A stretch of DNA of 10,097 nt from Candidatus Sediminicultor secundus (GTDB lineage Bacteria > Atribacterota > JS1 > SB-45 > 34-128). The notes beneath the pieces are model-generated. The model saw nothing but the letters and a program-made list of their open reading frames with translations. It was not told the origin of the DNA and did not search any database. The stretch covers positions 1 through 10,097 of the forward strand of contig NCRO01000174.1 in assembly GCA_002849045.2 (NCBI GenBank), given 5' to 3'. The translations under genes and the position numbers were made by a program. Shown in pieces: positions 1 through 6,514 of this stretch; position 1 is the first letter of the stretch, and each line of letters begins with the position of its first letter.

Positions 1-211
1 TCTTAGCATTCTTTAATATACCTGTTTCTGCTAATTCTGCACTTACATCGGTTTTAATCATTTGTTCAATAATATTATAATGTTTAACTTCGTCATTTGC
101 TAACATTTTTAATATATTCTGGAGCCCTGCATCATCTGTTTTATTAGCAAGTTCATTATAATAATTTTCACTGTCCTTTTCCATCTTCATGGCATATTCA
201 TAAATATTCAT
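1..211 (-). CDS. Ferritin-like/rubrerythrin-type diiron protein, 5' part only
   Basis: Seventy codons are visible before the gene runs off the left edge. The protein begins MNIYEYAMKMEKDSENYY and is a helical ferritin-like domain. The first helix carries Glu11 and Glu15 followed by the Tyr-Tyr pair typical of the family, and the second carries an ExxH motif (Glu41-Val-Lys-His44 in DEVKHY), the usual diiron ligand pair. Such small proteins in anaerobes are soluble and linked to peroxide or iron handling. The start is well supported: GGAGGA lies 7-8 bases before the ATG at 211-209. A rubrerythrin would have a C-terminal rubredoxin domain, but that part lies outside the window, so the subfamily cannot be settled. 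No promoter could be assigned in the spacer upstream. Confidence 0.8.
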   Translation of the reverse strand, partial: MNIYEYAMKMEKDSENYYNELANKTDDAGLQNILKMLANDEVKHYNIIEQMIKTDVSAELAETGILKNAK

Positions 212-570
212 TTTTATTCCTCCTATTACGACTACTCATATCTAAATTAATGAATACGATTTTTCTAGCAAACAAAAATCTCGCGCTTCATAATTTCATT
301 TTTGATTGATTATAATTATTTAATTCTTGTCTGTAAAAACAATTTTTTTGATAGGGTTCGGTAGTATTGCCCTAGAATATATTGGTTATAAATGTTAAAA
401 ACATCAGCTAACCTATTATTTATGCATAATTCAATTTTACATATATGGCATTAATATGTCAATTGCAGTTATGCTTATTTTGCTAATATTTTGTAAAAAA
501 AGTTTTGTAAACTAATATTTTTCTGTATAACACAGTTAATATCGTAATATATATTTAAATATATATAATA
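212..570. other. A/T-rich spacer without a recognisable gene
   Basis: About 360 bases lie between the ferritin-like gene and the transposon remnant. The stretch is almost entirely A/T, with stop codons in all frames. The only G/C-rich spot is near 352-376, where TAGGG and CCCTA could pair over a long loop. It is too weak to call a terminator. No gene, RNA or convincing promoter is seen. Confidence 0.6.
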
Positions 571-644
571 ATTTGGGATATATAGACACATCTCATTTTC
601 TTAAATAATTAATTTTTTACTTTTAGATAAAATAAATAGGAAAG

Positions 645-746
645 GTGTGCCAAGTCAATAATTCGGTAACTTTTTGCGGAAAACCTATAGGGTCTGAGGA
701 GTTTCTTAATCAGATGGTTGAGGTTTTAGGGAAAATTAAACCATAA
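645..746 (+). pseudogene. C-terminal fragment of a REP-associated Y1 transposase
   Basis: The frame reads ...FCGKPIGSEEFLNQMVEVLG KIKP followed by TAA. The phrase G-K-P-[IL]-G-S-E-E-F plus a short helix ending in LGK is the usual tail of REP-associated tyrosine transposases (Y1_Tnp family; single-strand DNA transposition through a catalytic tyrosine). Everything that matters for catalysis, the HUH motif and the tyrosine, is missing. A GTG at 645 is in frame and would give a 33-residue peptide. A second GTG at 647 starts Met-Pro-Ser-Gln, which resembles a transposase N-terminus, but it meets a stop at once. The fragment is therefore best read as the scar of an internal deletion. Confidence 0.6.
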
Positions 747-748
747 AA

Positions 749-773
749 AAAATAGGAGTGTTGTCCCTATTTT
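749..773. repeat. Right-end hairpin of the transposon remnant
   Basis: A perfect 8-bp stem, AAAATAGG (749-756) with CCTATTTT (766-773), closes a nine-base loop three bases after the transposase stop codon. Subterminal hairpins are the recognition sites of Y1 transposases. It has no T-run on its 3' side, so it is less likely to be an intrinsic terminator. Confidence 0.5.
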
Positions 774-829
774 AACTAAAGTTTTTTAGAAAAAAAATGA
801 ATCATCATTTCAAATAGAAAGATCAAGGC

Positions 830-1475
830 ATGACGAATAAGAACAATTATACGACTATTAGTCACGATGCTCAGGTAAAGAATACCTTTAAAAAAAGCCG
901 TTTCTATGCTTCTGTGAAAGAATTAAAAAAAGAAGAAGGAACCAGGGAATTCCTGAAAGAATTGAAAGAACAATTTCCGGATGCCAGCCATCACTGTTGG
1001 GCTTATAAAATCGGTATCAATGAGCAGCAAATAAAGCAATATTCTGATACTAGCGAACCGGCAAATTCCGCCCGCCGGACCGCCCATTTTGCAGGCTATT
1101 GAACAGGAGGGGCTAACTAACGTGAGGGTAATAGTAACTCGTTGTTTTGGTGGTATCAAGCTGGGTATCGGTGGATTAATTCGTGCTTATCGGAAATCCG
1201 CCCTGCAAGGATTGCAATCTGCCGGCAGAGTGGAGAAATTTGCATTGAAGGAATTTATTCTACAGGGGATAAACTATAGGGAATTGGGGCCGATTATTCA
1301 AGCTATCGAGAGCAGGAAAAGTCGGATTGCCGATGTAAGCTATGATGAAAAGATTACTGTTATTACCTATCTTTCTGAGTCCAAGCTGTGTTGGTTAAAT
1401 GATATGGTAAAAAATATCTCTCATGGTAGAGTGACCATCAAAACCGGGCAGGTAAAGTGGTATAATAAATTTTAA
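830..1475 (+). pseudogene. yigZ: YigZ/IMPACT family protein gene, frameshifted
   Basis: Two frames together make one protein of about 210 residues, the normal size for bacterial YigZ/IMPACT (UPF0029) proteins, whose role in translation or stress control is poorly defined. The first piece (830-1102) has the N-terminal signatures KKSRFYA, DASHHCWAYKIG and SEPANSA. The second frame takes over before 1089 with ILQAIEQEGLTNVRVIVTR, CFGGIKLGIGG and LIRAYRKSA, then a DUF1949-like C-terminal domain to 1475. The switch is a net +1 in the C-rich run at about 1064-1085. Several normally fixed residues have also changed (the usual YFGGTKLGTGG now reads CFGGIKLGIGG, and the usual SDDGEP reads SDTSEP), which points to real decay rather than one sequencing error. 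The ribosome binding site before ATG 830 is poor. An ATG at 1089 could in principle start a separate C-terminal peptide, but this is not favoured. Confidence 0.8.
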
Positions 1476-1547
1476 TAATCATAAAAAAGATATGAATTAG
1501 AACCAATATTAAAATATAGTTTTCGTAGGCATCTAAAATAAAATAAT

Positions 1548-2177
1548 TTACAATTTTCCTTTGAAATCACGATATATATAATGTTTAAAATTAAATAGTT
1601 TAATTAAAGTTACCATTCTCTTTTCTTTAAAACCTACTTTTTCAAAAGCTTTCCGTGAATAAATATTATCTTTCATAACATGTGTTAAAACTTTTTTACA
1701 TCCTTTATCTTTAAGATAGATTAAAGCCTTTGCGGTTACAGCACTATGTAATCCATTATGTCTATATTGCGGTATAACATGACAATCAAACCAATAGGCC
1801 TCTTTATCGTTTACTTTAACCATAATCTGAAAAATACTTTCATATTCATCATCAAAACTTATCCATCCAAAATAGGCAATTTTTTCCTGATCTAAAGCTA
1901 TAAAACATATTCTATCTTTCTTAAATCTTTTTCTAAAAAGTTTAATTTTCCTTTCATTTACTATCCCCTTGAATTTATCTAAATCATCTTCTACAGCCGC
2001 TCTAATAGTAACTTTAATTTTTGGCTCTATTTCCTCAATTGGCATTTTCAGTAAGCATTCATAAATTATCTCAGTTCCCCAAATAAATCCAATAGTTTTG
2101 CGCAAAATTAACTTTAAAGCTCTAATCGTAAAGGTTACAATTCCATCATTTTTTATTTGAACAACGAGATCTTTCAT
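1548..2177 (-). CDS. GNAT family N-acetyltransferase
   Basis: This 209-residue protein has a GNAT fold in its second half (acetyl-CoA-dependent acyl transfer). Residues 130-150 form motif A, with QYRHNGLHSA in the place of the Q/RxxGxG/A pyrophosphate loop, where the second glycine is replaced. Residues 169-185 form motif B (KDNIYSRKAFEKVGF), with the usual Asn, Ser and Gly-Phe. The first 50 residues (basic and hydrophobic, then MPIEEIEPKIKVTIR) are not part of the core domain and are not recognised. The start ATG at 2177 is preceded by AGAGGT at the right distance. The gene stands alone, facing away from the kinase locus. The substrate is unknown; small molecules, peptides and sugar-nucleotide amines are all possible. 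Confidence 0.8.
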   Translation of the reverse strand: MKDLVVQIKNDGIVTFTIRALKLILRKTIGFIWGTEIIYECLLKMPIEEIEPKIKVTIRAAVEDDLDKFKGIVNERKIKLFRKRFKKDRICFIALDQEKIAYFGWISFDDEYESIFQIMVKVNDKEAYWFDCHVIPQYRHNGLHSAVTAKALIYLKDKGCKKVLTHVMKDNIYSRKAFEKVGFKEKRMVTLIKLFNFKHYIYRDFKGKL

Positions 2178-2207
2178 TCAACTTACCTCTTTACACTTTG
2201 TTTTTAT

Positions 2208-2216
2208 AGTATAACA
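2208..2216 (-). promoter_or_regulatory. Possible extended -10 promoter for the GNAT gene
   Basis: Read on the minus strand, TG-T-TATACT forms an extended -10 element about 30 bases before the start codon at 2177. No good -35 box sits 16-18 bases upstream, which fits the extended -10 type. In such A/T-rich DNA a chance match is quite possible. Confidence 0.35.
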
Positions 2217-2256
2217 TTTTCAGTTCAAACGATATCAAATAATTATCAAATCTAAA

Positions 2257-2337
2257 TTAAAATAGGGGGTGCGGGGTCAGGGTAAGGACATCTTGTTTTC
2301 TTAGATAATTAATATTTTACTTTTAAGTAAAATGAAT
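2257..2337 (+). mobile_element. Lone left end of the same Y1-type transposon
   Basis: The segment starts TTAAAATAGGG, the same eleven bases that form the right end of the element at 765-775 when read on the other strand. It continues GGTGCGGGGTCAGG and then matches 585-637 at most positions. It contains a perfect 8-bp stem, TTTTACTT (2315-2322) with AAGTAAAA (2325-2332), of which the first copy keeps a damaged version. No transposase sequence follows. After about 2340 the sequence changes character, so this is a truncated end joined to the repeat region. Confidence 0.55.
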
Positions 2338-2351
2338 TTTGCCCTTCTTTA

Positions 2352-2375
2352 AAACCCTTTGTTTATAAGGCTTTC
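2352..2375 (+). repeat. CCCTT-N7-AAGG site 1
   Basis: AAACCCTT, seven bases (TGTTTAT), then AAGGCTTTC. First direct-orientation copy of the near-palindrome; it marks the left edge of the repeat block. Confidence 0.6.
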
Positions 2376-2628
2376 AGACCTCTCTCAGGAATGCCCTTTT
2401 AACGCACGTAGAGTGCCTTTAAACGCGCCTCAATTTTCGAAAAATTGGCAATTACGATCCCTATTTTTGGTCTATTTTTGTCTTCTTCAAATCGGGAAAC
2501 CCTTATAAATAGCCATTTTTAGTTTTTAAAAGAGTGAAATTTTAATCAAAAAAGTGCGATTTTTGAGGGGTAAAATACCTATTTTTAAAAATTGTGCGTT
2601 TAAAGGTACTTAGAGTGGTTATTCGCTA

Positions 2629-2652
2629 AAACCCTTACCATATAAGGCTTTC
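2629..2652 (+). repeat. CCCTT-N7-AAGG site 2
   Basis: AAACCCTT, seven bases (ACCATAT), then AAGGCTTTC. It is preceded by TTCGCTA, which it shares with site 3 on the other strand, making the longest perfect inverted repeat of the block. Confidence 0.6.
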
Positions 2653-2935
2653 AAGAAGCTACTTTCCCACAGGTTTTACACACTTTCCCCATTTATAAGT
2701 AGAATATTATTAGTTTTAATCCTTCTGTCATTGTGAAAGGTACAGCCCAAATAAGGGAAATCAATATAGATAGAATTAGAGCATTATCAGTTTTTATAGA
2801 GAAAATGGTAAGGCTTTAAAACGTAGAAAATATAAGGGTTTGTGCGTTTTTTTGTTATATGGGATATTGATAGTACTTCTAAAATATGGAGAAAATAAGC
2901 TAAAAAGGGGCTAAAAGCACTATTTTTAGGAGGTG

Positions 2936-2959
2936 GAAAACCTTGCAAAATAAGGGTTT
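2936..2959 (-). repeat. CCCTT-N7-AAGG site 3 (inverted)
   Basis: On the minus strand it reads AAACCCTT, seven bases (ATTTTGC), then AAGGTTTTC. One base differs from the other right arms. It forms the inverted partner of site 2. Confidence 0.6.
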
Positions 2960-3069
2960 TAGCGAAATATGGTCATAGCTGCGTTTCTTGAGGTGGCCTA
3001 AGGTGATTGTTCGTATTTTTAAAATGGGCGTATAAAACAGCTTAAAATGGCTTATTTGGGATGTGGGCG

Positions 3070-3093
3070 GAAAGCCTTATTTTATAAGGGTTT
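3070..3093 (-). repeat. CCCTT-N7-AAGG site 4 (inverted)
   Basis: On the minus strand it reads AAACCCTT, seven bases (ATAAAAT), then AAGGCTTTC, and is itself almost a perfect palindrome. It marks the right edge of the block, in mirror orientation to site 1. Confidence 0.6.
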
Positions 3094-3278
3094 GGGTGAG
3101 GTTTTGTTTCATTTTAGAAGATATTTTAAAAGTTTGTGCAAATTATATAAAAAATAATTAGAAAAAAGATTAATATTCATACTATTGTACAAAGGAAATG
3201 TTATATATGATGGCGTATATTTTATAACAGTAAACAAATTAAAGAGATATATAGTTCTTAGTTGAGGTATAAAAAACG

Positions 3279-3761
3279 ATGAAAATAGTTATAGCCCCGG
3301 ATTCTTTCAAAGGCAGCTTGACTGCTATAGAAGTATCAGATGCAATAGAGCAAGGAGCAAGAGAAATCTTTCCGGAAGCTGAAATTGTAAAAATCCCTAT
3401 GGCTGATGGGGGAGATGGTACAGTTCAATGCCTGGTTAATGCCACCGGAGGAAAAATTTTAAGAGAGAAAGTTACAGGTCCCTTGGGAGATGAAGTTTGG
3501 GCTTCTTACGGAATTTTAGGAGATAAAAAGACAGCTGTTATTGAGATGGCTGAGGCGTCAGGATTAACTTTAGTTCCAAAGAATAAAAGGAATCCATTGA
3601 TAACTACTACCTACGGAACCGGTCAGTTAATTAAAGCAGCATTAGACCAGGGATGTAGAAAGATGATTATCGGGATTGGAGGAAGTGCTACCAATGACGG
3701 AGGGGCAGGAATGGTTCAGGCTTTAGGAGTAAAATTATTAGACAAAGACGGAGAGGAGGTA
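3279..3761 (+). pseudogene. glxK: Glycerate kinase, N-terminal 161 codons
   Basis: Glycerate kinases of the GarK/GlxK family phosphorylate D-glycerate with ATP to 2-phosphoglycerate in the cytoplasm. The opening MKIVIAPDSFKGSLTA, then IPMADGGDGTV (about residue 39) and IGIGGSATNDGGAGM (about residue 141) are the family's strongest signatures. The homology stops at LLDKDGEEV (residue 161). After that the frame runs on for about 40 codons to a stop at 3881, but those codons are the complement of the binding-protein gene and resemble no kinase. The missing part lies at 9398-10097 on the other strand. The start has GAGGT about ten bases upstream. In the restored order this would be the first gene of the catabolic operon, just after the repeat block. 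Confidence 0.9.
3740..3761 (+). repeat. 22-base inverted repeat, left copy, at the kinase breakpoint
   Basis: These 22 bases, coding for the DKDGEEV part of the kinase, are identical to 10097-10076 read on the minus strand. The identity ends on the right after 3761 (T here, G in the other copy); on the other side the window ends, so the true length may be larger. Confidence 0.95.
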
Positions 3762-4984
3762 TCCTTTTGTAATAACGACCAAGGAACCTTTACCGAATTA
3801 ACCGTTACTCCAATTTCTTGCAAGTTAGACATAAATAAAAGTGCAATCTTTTCCTCATCAGGTATATCAGGAATCCAGTAGATTGTAATAGGATATTTAT
3901 CTAATTGACCGTAATATTTCGATTGTTTTAGCTCTGCCATTGCTTTATCCAAATCCTGTTGATATTGAAATACTGTTGGATCGAATCCAGGGATTACCTG
4001 AGGAACTGGTCCTCTTGCCTGAACTTGGCCAGGCCATACCCTATCCATTAAAGTCTTATAATCAAAAGCCCATGCCATAGCTTTTCGGAAGTGAATATCA
4101 TCAGTTGGAGGAATCTTGTTATTTACCATATAGTACATCTGAGAACCTAAAGGAAACCTTGCAATATCTACACCTTTAATCTTATCCATTTCTACAAGAG
4201 ATTCTTGTGCATGGAAAGGGTGTCCAACTTCGACTTCCCTACGTGCAAGCATTGTAATAACTGTTGCTCCTTTCTGTATGTTAAAAATTGTATATTCATC
4301 AGGTGCATTAGGGTCTATTGGCAACCAATAATTTGGATTAATGCTTAACTTTACATACTCTTCAAATTTAAATTCATTTACCATATACGGTCCAGATGCA
4401 GCACCGTGAGTATAAAGCCATTCCATACCATAATCACCCATATCACCATATGCACCCGGTTTCTTAATATTTGCAATAACTAGATCTTTATTTAATATGT
4501 AAAACCTATACAACAGTGATACAAATGGTCCACATGGTTCACTTAAATTGATGGTTACCGTATTTCTATCAATTACTTCTACGCTAAGAACTCTTTTTGT
4601 AAACAAAAAAGCAAAACCCTGTCCAACAGTTCTCAATCTATCCATACTAAATTTAACATCTTCCGCTGTTAGTTCAGTGCCATCGTGAAACTTAATCCCC
4701 GGGCGTAAATGAAATGTATAGGCTAATCCATCATCTGATATATCCCAACTACTCGCAATATGGGGCTGAGGCGTCCCTTTAAGATCAGGATATACAAGAG
4801 TATCATATAAATTAACTAAAGCAGTGATGGATGGATAAGAAGAACCTACTGCAGGATCTATAAGAACTGGCCAACCCCAACAACATCTAAAGGGACGTTC
4901 AGCAGCTCCTACAATTCCTAAATTAACTAACATCAGTGTCAATATCAGCAAACTAAGTAAAAAAATCTTTAATAACTTATTCAT
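3762..4984 (-). pseudogene. Family-5 ABC transporter substrate-binding protein, C-terminally truncated
   Basis: A secreted binding protein of the peptide/nickel/oligosaccharide class (SBP_bac_5). The N-terminus MNKLLKIFLLSLLILTLMLV is a signal peptide with likely cleavage near residues 27-28 (VGA/AE); no lipobox is seen. The family signature follows at about residues 75-118, with PHIASSWDISDDGLAYTF, LRPGIKFHDGTELTAEDVKF and SMDRL. Ligand-binding lobes continue to KVPWSLLQKDTSSP near residue 408. Relatives have roughly 500-600 residues, so the last part is missing. The final codons before the stop at 3716 are only the complement of the kinase gene. AAGGAG eight bases before ATG 4984 supports the start. 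Permease and ATPase genes would be expected downstream but are not in the window. The ligand cannot be told from the sequence. Confidence 0.85.
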
Positions 4985-5049
4985 TTTACAATCTCCTTAT
5001 TTAATATTTTTTAAAAGATTAATTATCCGAAGCAACTAACTCATTAAAT

Positions 5050-5069
5050 CATATATAGCACCTCCCTTT
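5050..5069 (-). promoter_or_regulatory. Strong orphan ribosome binding site with a two-codon frame
   Basis: On the minus strand AAAGGGAGG, eight bases, then ATG ATT TAA TGA. The site is as good as any in the window but leads to only Met-Ile. It lies 66 bases upstream of the binding-protein start. It may be the front of a lost gene or a tiny leader; nothing else supports either. Confidence 0.4.
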
Positions 5070-5091
5070 TTATATATGTTCCTTAATTAAT

Positions 5092-5138
5092 GCGGAAACC
5101 CCACGGGCAAGTCCGTGGTATTCTGCCCTTCGGGTGAA
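5092..5138. other. G/C-rich hairpin pair in an A/T-rich spacer
   Basis: CCACGG (5101-5106) pairs with CCGTGG (5113-5118) over GCAAGT, and CCC-TTC-GGG (5126-5134) forms a second small hairpin. The composition differs sharply from the flanks. The pattern of an A/C-rich lead, a CCACGG-GCAAGT-CCGTGG stem and a following CCC-TTC-GGG is reminiscent of the ends of IS200/IS605-type elements, where it belongs to the terminal hairpin or the guide-RNA scaffold of TnpB. No tnpA or tnpB sequence is next to it, so this can only be a solo remnant. Alternatively it is a structured 5' leader of the binding-protein transcript. There is no T-run, which argues against a terminator. Confidence 0.35.
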
Positions 5139-5239
5139 TGAAATATATATTACATTTAAATTACAATTTTTTTACTAAGCAATATTTAAATTCCTTAATA
5201 GTTCATCATATCTTAATTACTTCAAAGACTCTCTTATTT

Positions 5240-6334
5240 CTATTTCACTTTACCTTGACATAATTTCTCAAGGATATATTTAATTATATCTACTGCTTTC
5301 TCCATATCCTTTATAGCTATATTTTCCTCTGTAGTATGTGCAGACTTATCTCCTACACCTATAACTACTGTCTCTATGCCTTTATTATAATAATTAGAAG
5401 CATCTGTTCCTGCAAGGATAATGCGAACATTTGCACTTAAACCTACATTATTTATTGCTTCCTTGGCAATTTTTACTGCTTTACCATCCTCTGGAATTTG
5501 ATAATTTTTAATGTTCAAATTCATTTTAATTTCTGTATTCGCTCCGATAGATTTAGCTGCCGCAAGAAATACTTTTTTAATCAAATTACTTTGTTTAAGA
5601 CACTTTTCATGAGAAAGGCTTCGACATTCAACTTTTACATCTGTTTTTTCTGGAACAGAATTAACTACTTCACCACCTCTAATTACACCAACATTTACCG
5701 TTGTTTCCTTATCAATCCAACCTTCTTTCAACATTGAAATTGCATATGATGCAGCCTTAATTGAAGATATACCTTTTTCTGGAGCCATCCCTGCATGTGC
5801 TCCTTTTCCTATTATTTTCACATTTATAATCATACAGGATGGCCCACCAATGATAATACTATCCAAAGCACTGCCATCGATTACAAACCCAATATTCGAC
5901 TTAAATAAACAATCATTAATATTTTTCGAACCAAGTAATCCAATTTCCTCTTCTCTTGAAACTATAATTTCCAAAGGAGGATGACACTTGGCTGTCCTAA
6001 TTGCCTCAAAAAGTTCCGTAATCCCTGCTTTATCATCTGCACCTAAAACTGTCTCTCCTTCAGAGTAAATTATTCCATTTCTTAAAATAGGTTTAATTTT
6101 TTTCCCAGGTTTAACCGTATCAGCGTGAATACCAAATAGAACGGGTTCAATATTAATAATATTTTTTCCAGGAATTTTTACTATAAGATTTCCATAAATA
6201 CTAGTTGTACACTCCGCTTTAAACTCTTTTGTAAAAAGTTTCTTAATATAAGTAATAAATTCTTTTTCTTCCCCTGATTCGCTATTAATCCTCACCATCT
6301 TAAAAAAAATATCAACTAATTCCTTTTTTCTCAT
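5240..6334 (-). CDS. M20 family zinc peptidase (PepT-like)
   Basis: A 364-residue cytoplasmic di-zinc hydrolase of the M20 group, related to tripeptidase T and similar deacylases. All expected residues are present: His70 and Asp72 in GIHADTV, bridging Asp100 in GADDKAG, catalytic Glu129 and ligand Glu130 in SREEEIG, Asp153 in VIDG and His332 in SAHTTEEN. The small dimerisation domain, with GKGAHAGMAPEKG around residues 176-188, splits the catalytic domain in the usual way. M20 enzymes cleave short peptides or N-acyl amino acids; its place between a racemase and a binding protein suggests it acts on the imported compound. The Shine-Dalgarno is weak (AAAAAGG about 15 bases before ATG 6334), and no closer in-frame start is visible. 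Confidence 0.9.
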   Translation of the reverse strand: MRKKELVDIFFKMVRINSESGEEKEFITYIKKLFTKEFKAECTTSIYGNLIVKIPGKNIINIEPVLFGIHADTVKPGKKIKPILRNGIIYSEGETVLGADDKAGITELFEAIRTAKCHPPLEIIVSREEEIGLLGSKNINDCLFKSNIGFVIDGSALDSIIIGGPSCMIINVKIIGKGAHAGMAPEKGISSIKAASYAISMLKEGWIDKETTVNVGVIRGGEVVNSVPEKTDVKVECRSLSHEKCLKQSNLIKKVFLAAAKSIGANTEIKMNLNIKNYQIPEDGKAVKIAKEAINNVGLSANVRIILAGTDASNYYNKGIETVVIGVGDKSAHTTEENIAIKDMEKAVDIIKYILEKLCQGKVK

Positions 6335-6514
6335 TATTGTTTCATTAACCTTTTTCTTTATAGATTTTGATCTAAATTTATTTATCTAACTTATATAAAT
6401 AAATTGTCTTATTATTTTAAATTTCACTTTTTAAAAATTCTTTAAATATATATTAATTTCTAATTGACAAATATCTAAAAACTGTTCTTATCCTTTTGTT
6501 ATTATCTAAAAAAT

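Larger units (their letters stand above)
571..775 (+). mobile_element. Internally deleted remnant of a Y1 (IS200/REP-type) transposon
   Basis: The segment has a left part (about 585-637) that matches 2285-2337 at most positions, a ribosome-binding-like GGAAAGG before GTG codons at 645-649, the last codons of a transposase (663-746), and a right-end hairpin at 749-773 (AAAATAGG, nine-base loop, CCTATTTT). The outer right end reads, on the minus strand, TTAAAATAGGG, and the lone left end at 2257 starts with the same eleven bases. The whole therefore looks like a transposon that lost nearly all its coding sequence, leaving a MITE-like element of about 200 bp. The exact left boundary is uncertain because the first bases have drifted. 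Confidence 0.6.
2341..3100. repeat. Gene-free block of short inverted and direct repeats
   Basis: About 760 bases without a credible reading frame, bounded and filled by repeats. Four copies of AAACCCTT-N7-AAGG-YTTTC occur: two direct at 2352-2375 and 2629-2652, two inverted at 2936-2959 and 3070-3093. A degenerate fifth sits at 2497-2520. The inner pair is extended outward to a perfect 16-bp inverted repeat (TTCGCTAAAACCCTTA at 2622-2637, its complement at 2951-2966). CCTTTAAACGC (2416-2426) and its complement (2596-2606) form another pair. ACTTTCCC occurs twice, 21 bases apart (2661 and 2682). The block is richer in G/C than its surroundings. It could be the non-coding body of a mobile element, a set of recombinase sites or a control region; no protein family can be tied to it. 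Confidence 0.6.

Noticed and set aside
352..376. Possible terminator hairpin (TAGGG with CCCTA)
   Set aside because: Five-base stem over a long loop and no gene ends next to it on either strand.
923..1159. Minus-strand reading frame of 78 codons
   Set aside because: It is the shadow of the yigZ pseudogene, with low-complexity composition and no ribosome binding site.
2648..2690. Short minus-strand frame starting MGKVCKTCGKVAS
   Set aside because: Only 13 codons with no ribosome binding site; its two cysteines come from the direct repeats and no upstream frame joins it to a recombinase.
2341..3100. CRISPR array
   Set aside because: The repeats occur in both orientations, at uneven distances (134 to over 300 bases), and are near-palindromes without regular spacers.
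3762..3881. Run-on of the kinase reading frame for 40 codons on the + strand
   Set aside because: These codons are the complement of the binding-protein gene and show no kinase similarity; the kinase ends at 3761.
5498..5737. Plus-strand reading frame of 79 codons inside the M20 peptidase gene
   Set aside because: Antisense shadow of a well-supported gene, rich in Phe and Asn from A/T codons.
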